Position numbers and translations under genes: made by a program. Positions 47,170 to 55,228 of a stretch of DNA of 64,000 nt are shown here, piece after piece. Each line of letters begins with the position of its first letter. The first letter of the stretch is position 1. Where the stretch lies: the NCBI RefSeq assembly GCF_014204985.1, contig NZ_JACHMP010000001.1, positions 2,852,001 through 2,916,000 of the forward strand, in the 5' to 3' direction. The notes beneath the pieces are model-generated. The model was given only the letters and a program-made list of their open reading frames with translations, was not told the DNA's origin and did not search any database. This stretch comes from Streptosporangium becharense. Its GTDB lineage: Bacteria > Actinomycetota > Actinomycetes > Streptosporangiales > Streptosporangiaceae.

Positions 47170-47985
47170 CTACTTGACCGCCCCCACGGTCACGCCGCGG
47201 GTCAGGGTCCGCTGGAAGATGAGGAAGAACACCACGGCGGGCAGGATGCCGAGTAGCGCCGAGGCGCTGGACATGGTCGCGTCCATCATCTTGTCCCCCT
47301 GGAGCACGCCCAGGGCGACCGGGACGGTCTGGTTCTCGTTGGAGATCAGGAAGACCAGGGGGAGGAAGAACTCGTTCCAGGTCCAGATGAAGAAGAAGAT
47401 GAGCAGGACGCTCAGTGTGGGCCTGCTGATCGGCACGACGATCCGCCACAGCGCCCGCCATTTTCCCGCCCCGTCGAGGGCCGCGGCCTCCAGGATCTCG
47501 TGCGGGAAGCGGCCGAGCACCGAGGCGAGCAGGTAGGTCCCGAACGCGCTCTGGATCACCGTGAAGATGATGATCACCGCGAGCCGGCTGTCGTACAGGC
47601 CGACCCCCTTGGCCAGGTAGTACAGCGGGTAGACCAGCGCCTCCTGCGGCAGCGTGTTGGCCACCAGGAAGACGACGAGGATCCACATCCGCCCGCGTAC
47701 CCTGCCGATGCCGAGCGCGTAGGCGTTGAGCACCGACAGGACCGTCGCGAGCACGGCGACCGAGCCGCTGATCAGCAGGCTGTTCCAGAGCTTGCCGCCG
47801 AAGTCGACCCGGTTCCAGAACTTCACGATGCCGTCGAGGTAGAGCTCCCCGGGCAGGCTCAGCGGCCCGCCGGAGGAGTAGTCGGCCGGCGACTTGACCG
47901 CGTTGAGCGTGACGACGCCGAACGGCACCAGCATCACGACGGCCAGCACGACCAGCGAGACCAGGACCGAGTACTTTCGGATCAT
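47170..47985 (-). CDS. Sugar ABC transporter permease, MalG type
   Basis: This 271-residue permease has six predicted membrane helices and the EAA loop EAAALDGAGKWRALWRIVVP. Its ATG overlaps the stop of the MalF-type gene (ATGA). It is the last gene of the GH95-GH31-importer operon. Confidence 0.93.
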   Translation of the reverse strand: MIRKYSVLVSLVVLAVVMLVPFGVVTLNAVKSPADYSSGGPLSLPGELYLDGIVKFWNRVDFGGKLWNSLLISGSVAVLATVLSVLNAYALGIGRVRGRMWILVVFLVANTLPQEALVYPLYYLAKGVGLYDSRLAVIIIFTVIQSAFGTYLLASVLGRFPHEILEAAALDGAGKWRALWRIVVPISRPTLSVLLIFFFIWTWNEFFLPLVFLISNENQTVPVALGVLQGDKMMDATMSSASALLGILPAVVFFLIFQRTLTRGVTVGAVK

Positions 47986-48863
47986 GATTCTTTGTCCTGT
48001 ATCCGCATGAAGAAGACCGTCACCACGATGATCACGAGGGTGAGCACGGTGGCGATCGCCGCGCCGTACCCGACGTTGGCCTTCTCGAAGAAGTTCTGAT
48101 AGCTGAAGTAGGACGGCACGAGGGTGGCCCCGCCGGGGCCGCCCCGGGTGAGCACGAAGATCGGGCCGAAGACCTTGAGCGCGGCGATCGTGCAGGTCAG
48201 CAGGACCACGTAGATCTCCGGCCGGATCTGCGGGATCGTGATGTGCCAGAACCGTCGCCACCACGTCGCGCCGTCGATCTCCGCCGCCTCGTACAGGGCG
48301 GGGTCGACCCGCTGGAGCCCGGACATGAAGATGACGACCGGGTAGCCGATCTGGAACCAGACCATGATCACCATGACGCTCGGCAACGCCCAGCCCGGGT
48401 CGCCGAGCCAGTTGCGCGGCTCCATCCCCAGCAGCTTGAGCAGCTCGTTGAGCGCGCCGAACTGGGGATGCATGATCCACCCCCAGACGATTCCGGCGAC
48501 CGCGACCGGCAGCACCTGGGGCAGGTAGTACGCCGCCCGCAACAGGCTGGCCGCCCGGGGGCCGACCTTCTTGCCCACGTAGTCGAACAGGGTCGCGGCC
48601 AGCACGAGCCCGATGATCGTCGGGACGATCGCCATGGCCACGATGAGCGCGACGTTGTTACGGAAGGACGCCCAGAACCGCTCGTCGGCGAAGAGCCGCG
48701 TGTAGTTGTCCAGCCCGGCCCACCGCGGATCGCCGACGCCCTGCCAGCGGGTGAAGCCGATCCCGACGTTCATCAGGAAGGGCACGACGATGACCGCGGT
48801 GAAGAGCACGAAGCTCGGCAGCAGGAACACCCAGTACCCGCGGTCGCGGGACCTCGTCGTCAT
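47982..48863 (-). CDS. Sugar ABC transporter permease, MalF type
   Basis: This 293-residue permease has six predicted membrane helices and the EAA loop YEAAEIDGATWWRRFWHITI. GAGAGG precedes the ATG by eight bases. The longer open frame upstream belongs to the antisense of other genes. Between this gene and the binding protein gene lie 125 bp with four 20-bp repeats. Confidence 0.93.
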   Translation of the reverse strand: MTTRSRDRGYWVFLLPSFVLFTAVIVVPFLMNVGIGFTRWQGVGDPRWAGLDNYTRLFADERFWASFRNNVALIVAMAIVPTIIGLVLAATLFDYVGKKVGPRAASLLRAAYYLPQVLPVAVAGIVWGWIMHPQFGALNELLKLLGMEPRNWLGDPGWALPSVMVIMVWFQIGYPVVIFMSGLQRVDPALYEAAEIDGATWWRRFWHITIPQIRPEIYVVLLTCTIAALKVFGPIFVLTRGGPGGATLVPSYFSYQNFFEKANVGYGAAIATVLTLVIIVVTVFFMRIQDKES

Positions 48864-48896
48864 GTGACGACCTCTCTGTTGTGCGTGCGGTCCGCG

Positions 48897-48976
48897 CCTC
48901 CGGCGGAGGACGCGGGCCCTCCGGGAAGGACGTCGGCCCTCCGGGAAGGACGCGGGCCCTCCGGCGGAGGCGCGGG
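48897..48976. repeat. Four tandem 20-bp repeats between binding-protein and permease genes
   Basis: The four units start at 48897, 48917, 48937 and 48957. The middle two differ at one position, and the outer two carry CCTCCGGCGGAGG, a self-complementary variant. In RNA these make short hairpins. They probably stabilise the upstream binding-protein mRNA relative to the permease mRNA. Confidence 0.75.
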
Positions 48977-48988
48977 CCGCGAAGTGGA

Positions 48989-50290
48989 TCAGTTGCCGAT
49001 GTCCGCGAGGTTCTCGTCGTACGGCGCGGCGATCTCGTCCAGGACCTGGCCGGAGGTCTTGGTGCCGTTGATGAGGTGCTGCACCCCGGCGACGAGCACG
49101 TCGTAGTAACCGGGCGCCGGCCAGTCGGGGTAGAAGGCCAGCCCGTCGGAGGTCGAGAGCTTGTTGAAGTTCTCGATCAGCTCCTTGCTCTTGGGGTCGG
49201 TGATCGCGGCCGTGTCGGCGGCCACCGGGACGCCCCCGGAGTTGCCCAGCAGGTTCTGGATGTCCTTCTTCATCGTGATGTCGATGAAGTCGTAGGCGAG
49301 GTCCTTGTTCTTGGCGTTCTCCGGGACGACCCAGAGGTTGCCGCTGGATCCGGCGCTCATCGTGTTGCCGGGCCACAGGAACGTGCCCCACTCGAAGTCC
49401 TTGATCTCCGCGGCGAGGCGGCCGTACCACCAGCTTCCCGAGATCATGATCGGGTACTTGCCGCCGATGAAGGACACGCCCATGTCCTCGGCCTTGAGGG
49501 CGGCGGAGTCCTTGGCGATGTAGCCCTTCTTGACCCAGTCGGCGAAGGTGTCGGCGGCGTAGGTGAACTCCGGCCCCTTGAAGTCGGCCTTGCCCTTGTA
49601 GAGCTGGAAGGCGTCCACCCACGGCCGCTGCGCCTTGCTCAGCGCGAGCTGGTAGAAGATCTGCTGGGCGGGGTACTCGGCGCCGCCGACCGCGATGGGC
49701 GTGGTGCCGGCCTTGACGAACGTGTCGAGCGCGGCGGTGAACTCCTCGAAGGTGGTGGGCACCTCGACGCCCGCCTTCTTGAAGGCGTCCTTGTTGTAGT
49801 AGACCATCACGTACTCGGCGTAGTTCGGCACGCCGTACCAGTTGCCCGCACCCATGACGCCGCGCTCGTCGTAGCGGGCGGTCGTCTGGACGGACGGGCT
49901 GAGCAGCTTGTCCCAGCCGCGCTTGGTCGCCTCGGAGGTCAGGTCGGTGAGGAGGCCCTGCTTCGACAGCAGCCCGGCGGTGGCGTTGCCCTTGTTGTAC
50001 TCCATGACGTCCGGCGCCTCGTCCGAGTTGAGGATCATTCCCGCCGACTGGCGGATCTGCTCGAACGCCTTCGCCTCGAACGTGACGGTGACACCGGGGT
50101 GGCTCGCCTCGAACTGCTTGACGGCCTCGGCCCACGCCTTGCCCATCGCGCTGTCGGCACCCTCGTAGTGCCAGAGCTTCAGGGTCCGGGGGCCGTCGGC
50201 GGCGGGCGTGTCCGCCTGGTCGGTGCCGCCGCAGGCGGCCAGCGCCACGAGCGCGGCCACCAGGGCGACGCCCGTTCTCACCTTGAACAT
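48989..50290 (-). CDS. Sugar ABC transporter substrate-binding lipoprotein
   Basis: This 433-residue binding protein has a lipoprotein signal (VALVAALVALAAC, lipidated Cys at about residue 20). A family-1 sugar-binding fold follows (LKLWHYEG, YNKGNATAGLL, VMVYYNKDAFKKAGVEVPTT). It delivers oligosaccharides to the MalF/MalG-type permeases. It begins 10 bases after the GH31 stop, so it is in the same operon, without its own visible promoter. Confidence 0.93.
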   Translation of the reverse strand: MFKVRTGVALVAALVALAACGGTDQADTPAADGPRTLKLWHYEGADSAMGKAWAEAVKQFEASHPGVTVTFEAKAFEQIRQSAGMILNSDEAPDVMEYNKGNATAGLLSKQGLLTDLTSEATKRGWDKLLSPSVQTTARYDERGVMGAGNWYGVPNYAEYVMVYYNKDAFKKAGVEVPTTFEEFTAALDTFVKAGTTPIAVGGAEYPAQQIFYQLALSKAQRPWVDAFQLYKGKADFKGPEFTYAADTFADWVKKGYIAKDSAALKAEDMGVSFIGGKYPIMISGSWWYGRLAAEIKDFEWGTFLWPGNTMSAGSSGNLWVVPENAKNKDLAYDFIDITMKKDIQNLLGNSGGVPVAADTAAITDPKSKELIENFNKLSTSDGLAFYPDWPAPGYYDVLVAGVQHLINGTKTSGQVLDEIAAPYDENLADIGN

Positions 50291-50300
50291 GGTTCTTCTC

Positions 50301-52589
50301 CTAGATGGTGGTGATGACGACCGGGGCGTCGGCCCCCACCAGTTCGACGCCCGCGATCCGCGTGCCCCCCGAGACGGTCACCCGCAGGCCGTCCCCGTCG
50401 CCGACGGCGGTGACCGTGGTGTCCCCGTCGAGGTCGGAGATGGTCGCCCGGCCCTCGCCCACGCCGTACGCGACCAGGGTGACCTCGCCGAACGTCCCGT
50501 CCCCGACGGTCTCGCCCGGCTCGGCCAGGACCGGGACGAGCGCGCCGCGCCGCGCGAACAGCGGGATGCGGTCCAGCGGCGTGCTGACCGTGACGTAACG
50601 GCCGCCGGTGAGGACCTCGCCCGTCCAGTGGTCCACCCACTCGCCCGCGGGCAGGTAGACCCGGCGCGTCCCCTCCGGGGAGATCATCGGCGCCACCAGC
50701 AGGTCGCGGCCGAGCAGGTACTGCAGGTCGGCCTGCCAGGCGACCGGGTCGTCCGGGTAGTCGACGCAGAGCGCCCGCATCATCGGCGCCCCGGTCCTGG
50801 CGGCCTCCACGGCCGCCGAGTAGAGGTAGGGCATCAGCCGGTAGCGCAGCCGCAGCGCCTCCACCGCCTGGGCCTCGACCTCGGGGAACTCCCAGGGCTC
50901 CCGGCTGGTGGTGCCGTGCAGGCGCAGCAGCGGGGAGAGCGCGCCGAACTGCGTCCAGCGCACGTACAGGTCGTCGGTGGGACGGCCGGTGAAACCGCCC
51001 GCGTCGTGGCTCCAGAACGGGACGCCGGACAGACCGTGCGCCAGCCCGCCGCGCAGCGTGCTGCCCATCGCGGGGTAGCTGGTGTAGGTGTCGCCGCCCC
51101 ACTGCGCGGAGTGCCGCTGGCCGCCGAGGAACGACGAGCGTGCCCAGACCATGCCGTGCCCGGCGATCTCCTTCGTCACCGCGGAGACGGCGTCGTTGAA
51201 CAGCAGCGTGTAGACGTTGTGCAGGTCGGTGCCGGCCATGCCGTTGAAGGCGACCGCGTCGTGCGGGACGCCCTCGGCGAAGTCGGTCTTGAAGACCTGG
51301 ACGCCCTGCCGGAGCAGCGGGCGGAGCAGCCCCTGGAACCACTCGACGGCGGCCGGGTTGGTGAAGTCGACGATGCCGCAGGGCGGGTAGGAACCGTGCC
51401 AGCAGTCGGCCACGTAGACCTCGCCGTCCTGCTTCCTCAGGAAGTACCCCTTCTCCGCCGCCTCGGGGAAGGCCGGGCTGAGGTGGGAGATGTAGGGGTT
51501 CATCCACAGGCAGACCTTGAAGCCCATGCCGTCCAGCTCGGCCAGCATGCCCTCGGGGTCGGGGAAGTTGTCGGCGTCCCACTGGAGGTCGGACCAGTGG
51601 CCGTCCTTCTGCCAGTACGTGTCCAGGTGGAGCACGTCACACGGGATCCCGCGCTCGCGGATGGTGCGTGCCCGGTTCAGCACCCGCTCCTGGGTGTCGA
51701 CGAAGAACCCGGAGGAGATCCAGGTGCCGAACGCCCACTTCGGCGGGAGCAGCGGCTTGCAGGTCAGCAGGTCGAAGCGGCCGAGCACATCGGCGGGGGC
51801 GGGTCCGGCGATCACGTAGTAGTCGATCAGGTCGTCCGGGACCACGATCTGCACGCAACTGTTCGTCGACTGGCAGACGTCGAACTCCACCGGCGTCCCG
51901 CTGTCCACCAGCACGCCGTACCCCCTGCTGGACAGGTAGAAGGGGACGTTCTTGTAGGCCCGCTGCGACTCGGCGCCGAAGGCGTCGAAGTTCCACATCA
52001 CCGGCCGCTGGCCGCGCTTGTCGAGCCGGGTGAACGACTCGCCGAACCCGGAGAACGCCTCGTCGGAGGGGGCGGCGAAGCTCTCGTGGTAACCGGCCAC
52101 CGCGCCGCCCGCGAGGGAGCGGCCGAACGGCAGCGTGCGCATCCGGCCGCTGATGTCGGTGTGGCCGCGGTCCTGCTCCAGGATCGTCCGGCCGCTCGCG
52201 TCGGTGAAGCGCAGGTGCCACGGAGCCAGGGTGATCTCGGCCCGGAGCGAGCCCGCGTCGACCACGACCGTCCCGTCTCCGAGGTCCACCCGGGCGTCGG
52301 CGTACTCACCGGGGGTGACCATGGAGATCGCGGCGGCCGACCTGGTCCGCGCGTCCGCGTCCGCGCCGAGCCTGACCCGGATCACGCCCTCGCCCGCCAC
52401 GTTCACCTGGACCAGCAGCGTCTCCTCGGCGCAGGTCGCACCCTTGAGGGTCACGCCGGACGCGTCGGAGGCCACCGGCTCCACGGCGGTCAGCGCCGAC
52501 AGGCCCTTCTCGCCGTGCGAGCGGACGGGCAGCTCCGGCGGATCGGCGACGAAGTACTCGTGCGCCACCAAAGGCGGACGGTAAGGCAT
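50301..52589 (-). CDS. Alpha-xylosidase, GH31 family (YicI-like)
   Basis: This 762-residue GH31 enzyme closely follows the E. coli alpha-xylosidase YicI pattern. The nucleophile motif is VFKTDFAEGVP (Asp about 436, where YicI has KTDFGE) and the acid/base is in QWGGD (Asp about 500). Shared segments include GFKVCLWMNPYIS, the KGYFLRKQDG stretch and IVDFTNP. It removes alpha-1,6-linked xylose from xyloglucan oligosaccharides. No signal peptide is seen, so it is intracellular. TGGAG precedes the ATG at 52589 by five bases. A possible operator lies 34-56 bp upstream, inside the end of the GH95-like gene. Confidence 0.93.
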   Translation of the reverse strand: MPYRPPLVAHEYFVADPPELPVRSHGEKGLSALTAVEPVASDASGVTLKGATCAEETLLVQVNVAGEGVIRVRLGADADARTRSAAAISMVTPGEYADARVDLGDGTVVVDAGSLRAEITLAPWHLRFTDASGRTILEQDRGHTDISGRMRTLPFGRSLAGGAVAGYHESFAAPSDEAFSGFGESFTRLDKRGQRPVMWNFDAFGAESQRAYKNVPFYLSSRGYGVLVDSGTPVEFDVCQSTNSCVQIVVPDDLIDYYVIAGPAPADVLGRFDLLTCKPLLPPKWAFGTWISSGFFVDTQERVLNRARTIRERGIPCDVLHLDTYWQKDGHWSDLQWDADNFPDPEGMLAELDGMGFKVCLWMNPYISHLSPAFPEAAEKGYFLRKQDGEVYVADCWHGSYPPCGIVDFTNPAAVEWFQGLLRPLLRQGVQVFKTDFAEGVPHDAVAFNGMAGTDLHNVYTLLFNDAVSAVTKEIAGHGMVWARSSFLGGQRHSAQWGGDTYTSYPAMGSTLRGGLAHGLSGVPFWSHDAGGFTGRPTDDLYVRWTQFGALSPLLRLHGTTSREPWEFPEVEAQAVEALRLRYRLMPYLYSAAVEAARTGAPMMRALCVDYPDDPVAWQADLQYLLGRDLLVAPMISPEGTRRVYLPAGEWVDHWTGEVLTGGRYVTVSTPLDRIPLFARRGALVPVLAEPGETVGDGTFGEVTLVAYGVGEGRATISDLDGDTTVTAVGDGDGLRVTVSGGTRIAGVELVGADAPVVITTI

Positions 52590-52603
52590 GAAGACTCCAG
52601 AAC

Positions 52604-55084
52604 TCAGGCTTCCGGTTGCTGAGTTAGTTTTGCGTCTAAACCAACGAACGTCAATGGGGCCGACCTGCCGGGCCGCACCGTCCGCCGCTGTGTCCCGCAC
52701 GTGACGACAGACGGGGCCCGGGCCGAGACCACCGCCTCCACCCGGCCGGGCGACCACGTCAGCCGCTCGACCGTCACCCCCCGCCCGGTCAGCCCGCGTG
52801 CCTCGCCCTCGGGCCAGGCCGCCGGAAGCGCGGGCAGCAGGTCGAGGCGGCTCCGACCCCCGTCGGAGCGGACGAGCATCGCGGCGACCAGCGCCGGAAA
52901 CCCGCCGCAGACGTCCACGTTGAAGATCGCGTCCCGGTTGTGGGTGGAGACGAGGCTCTCCCGCCAGTACCGCGCGGCCAGCAGCGTGAGCGCCCGGTAC
53001 GCCTCCTCCCCCAGCCCCAGGGCCGCCGCCGCCAGACCGAGCTGGACGAGCCCGAACGCCATCTCGTCGCTGTCCGCCCCCTGCCACCAGTCGAGCCGCC
53101 GCCGCACCGTGAGCGCCGCCGCCCGCTCCAGCGCCGGATCGTCGAAGGCCGGGTCCCGCTCGTACCAGAGCGGGTAGAGATGGGAGGCATGCCGGTGCGC
53201 GTGGTTGTCTGCGGGGTGGCGCGCGTGACCACCCACGGGCCGGCGGTGACCGGCCCACTCGGCCAGCTCACCGGTCGGGGCGATCCGGTAGCCGGGCAAC
53301 CGCCCCAGCAACCTCCGCCAGCGGGCTCCGTCCTCCCCCAGGGCCTCGCAGGCCCGCAGCAGGTTGCGCAGCAGGTCGCGGACGGCGGCCACGTCCATGG
53401 TGGCGTTGACGCACGCCTGGGAGTCACCGTCGGCCGGGGTGTTCTCCGGGGAGTAGGACGGGACGAAGTCGCCGCCGGGCGTCAGGAAGTCCTCGTAGAA
53501 CTCGGCCGCCTCCACCATGAACGGCCAGGCCCGCTCACGCAGGAAGGCCGGGTCCCCGGTGTGGGCGTAGTGGTCGTGGTAGAGCCTGGCCAGCCAGGCC
53601 GCTCCCGCCGTCCAGAAGGTCAGGCACCAGACCGGGCCGAAGTGGTTGTGCAGCCCGTGCGAGGACATGTGGGCGGGTGCCAGGATTCCCCGGCAGCCGT
53701 ACAGCCGGCGCGCGTTCTCCCTGAAGTCGGGCAGCACCCCCTCGACGAGGTCGAAGACCGGCGTCATCAGCTCCGGGGTGCCGGTGACGTGCAGGGCGGC
53801 CACCGCCGAGGCCAGATTGCCGTCCAGGGTGTAGCCGCTGCGCCAGGGGGGATCGTAGGTTCCGCTCCAGACGCCCTGGAGCGTGGGCGGCAGCTCCCCG
53901 GTGCTGGAGATCACCGCGTACCGCCCCGCGTCGAAGAGCCGGTCCACCGGCACCATGCCCGCCGCGTTCTCCGTGCTCCCGGCGTTCTCCGTGCTCTCCG
54001 CGTTCTCCGTGCTCTCCGCGTTCTCCGTACTCCCGGCGTTCTCCGCGTTCTCCGTGCTCTCCGCGTTCTCCGTGCTCCCGGCGTTCTCCGCGTGCCTCGC
54101 GCCTGCCGCGCCTTCTGGACCTTCTACGGCTTCGGTGCCCGTACGGTCCGTACGGGCGGTGATCCGGACCGAGGAGCGGGCGAACAGCTCACCGTGGACG
54201 GCCGTGTGCCGGGCGAGCAACGCGGCGAAGTCCGTGGGAAGGTCCTCCAGCCGTGCGGCCCGGCCGGGTCGTGCCCCCGGGGTCGGCGGGCCCGGTCCGC
54301 GCACGACGGTCCGGACGAGGAGGAGCACGTCGCCGCGGACGGCCAGGCCACCGGGACACGGCACGGCCGCCCCGGCGACACGGCACTCGACCGTGTAACC
54401 CTCAAGGGTCCCGGTCCCGGTCCCGTCCTCGGCTCGGGTTTCGGCTCCGGCTCCGGTTTCGGTTCCGGCTCTGCCCTCCGTTCCCGCCTCCACTCCGACC
54501 CCGGCGTCACGGTCGCCGAAGAGGGCGTCGAGCAGCAGGCGGCCCGGCTCGGCGACCCGTGTGAACCGGATCGGGACCGGCGGCTCCTCCCCGATCGGGT
54601 CCAGGCTCAGCAGGCCCCCGGCGCCGGACAGGCGGACCACCACCACGTCGTCGGGCCTGGAGACGAAGACCTCCTGTCGTGTTCCACCCCACCCCTGTGT
54701 CACCAGCCCGGTGGTGAAGTCGCAGGTGCGCCGGTACGTCCCGGCCCCGCCGCCGGTCAGGCGCAGGGTGGCGGCGGGGACCAGCGGGTCGATCCAACGG
54801 GTTCCGGCGTAACCGGGGTGCTCCGCCGCGGCCAGTTCGACCACCCGCTCGGCCGCCTCACGGCCGCGTCCGGCGTACAGCATGGCGCGCAACTCCGGCA
54901 GGACGCGGGCGGTTCCCGGCGGGGGCAGCGGGCCGGCGACCGGGAGGAAGAGACGCTCGTGCGAGAGCGTCAGGCGCAGGTCACCCGGCTCGCCGTACGC
55001 GAGGACCCCTTGGCGGCCGTTCCCGGTGATCAGCGCGTGTTCCCAGTCGAGGGTGGCGAGGCTGGAGACAACTCCTTGATCCAT
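52604..55084 (-). CDS. GH95-like (alpha-L-fucosidase family) glycoside hydrolase with atypical active site
   Basis: This 826-residue protein has the GH95 plan: an N-terminal beta domain, a catalytic barrel and a C-terminal beta domain. Matching segments are [29 protein letters not shown] (the Glu of the catalytic acid), the [10 protein letters not shown] stretch, [17 protein letters not shown] and [10 protein letters not shown]. The conserved Asn pair of GH95 (N-x-N before M-N-Y-W) is replaced by a [10 protein letters not shown] stretch, so the substrate and mechanism may differ. A linker (about 330-375) is a six-residue repeat array. A second low-complexity insertion lies near residues 205-225. 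The last codons include a TTA leucine and embed an operator. The start sits next to an operator at 55089-55121. Confidence 0.78.
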   Translation of the reverse strand: MDQGVVSSLATLDWEHALITGNGRQGVLAYGEPGDLRLTLSHERLFLPVAGPLPPPGTARVLPELRAMLYAGRGREAAERVVELAAAEHPGYAGTRWIDPLVPAATLRLTGGGAGTYRRTCDFTTGLVTQGWGGTRQEVFVSRPDDVVVVRLSGAGGLLSLDPIGEEPPVPIRFTRVAEPGRLLLDALFGDRDAGVGVEAGTEGRAGTETGAGAETRAEDGTGTGTLEGYTVECRVAGAAVPCPGGLAVRGDVLLLVRTVVRGPGPPTPGARPGRAARLEDLPTDFAALLARHTAVHGELFARSSVRITARTDRTGTEAVEGPEGAAGARHAENAGSTENAESTENAENAGSTENAESTENAESTENAGSTENAAGMVPVDRLFDAGRYAVISSTGELPPTLQGVWSGTYDPPWRSGYTLDGNLASAVAALHVTGTPELMTPVFDLVEGVLPDFRENARRLYGCRGILAPAHMSSHGLHNHFGPVWCLTFWTAGAAWLARLYHDHYAHTGDPAFLRERAWPFMVEAAEFYEDFLTPGGDFVPSYSPENTPADGDSQACVNATMDVAAVRDLLRNLLRACEALGEDGARWRRLLGRLPGYRIAPTGELAEWAGHRRPVGGHARHPADNHAHRHASHLYPLWYERDPAFDDPALERAAALTVRRRLDWWQGADSDEMAFGLVQLGLAAAALGLGEEAYRALTLLAARYWRESLVSTHNRDAIFNVDVCGGFPALVAAMLVRSDGGRSRLDLLPALPAAWPEGEARGLTGRGVTVERLTWSPGRVEAVVSARAPSVVTCGTQRRTVRPGRSAPLTFVGLDAKLTQQPEA
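52623..52645 (-). promoter_or_regulatory. XylR/ROK-type operator inside the 3' end of the GH95-like gene
   Basis: GTTAGTTT-N7-AAACCAAC (+ strand) is a 23-bp dyad with 7 of 8 matching positions. It lies in front of the GH31 gene, but the DNA also encodes part of the last residues of the upstream enzyme, where it forces A/T-rich codons including TTA. Confidence 0.6.
53964..54092. repeat. Tandem 18-bp coding repeats in the GH95-like gene
   Basis: An 18-bp unit based on GCGTTCTCCGTGCTCTCC repeats with shortened variants. In the coding frame it gives ESTENA or GSTENA units and two shorter ENA units. All unit lengths are multiples of three, so repeat number can change without a frameshift. Confidence 0.85.
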
Positions 55085-55088
55085 GGCT

Positions 55089-55121
55089 GGTTAGTTTAGC
55101 TATCAGATAAACAAACTAGCC
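55089..55121 (-). promoter_or_regulatory. XylR/ROK-type operator at the GH95-like operon promoter
   Basis: The + strand reads GGTTAGTTTA, nine bases, then TAAACAAACTAGCC. The arms pair well. On the minus strand the right-hand half AAACTAAC ends 5 bases before the start codon of the GH95-like gene, so a bound repressor would cover the transcription and translation start. Confidence 0.75.
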
Positions 55122-55228
55122 GTGCGCGATGTCCGTCGCAGTCGTACTGGATGAAATGTGTAAGCCGCCTTATAGCGGGATGCAACGCCGCACTGACACC
55201 ATCGGGACTGCTTTTGAAGGAGGCTCCC

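Noticed and set aside
48897..48976. CRISPR array
   Set aside because: The 20-bp units are directly adjacent without spacers, and no cas genes are present.
53964..54092. Frameshift or assembly error in the GH95-like gene
   Set aside because: All repeat units are multiples of three and the frame continues into well-matching catalytic motifs.
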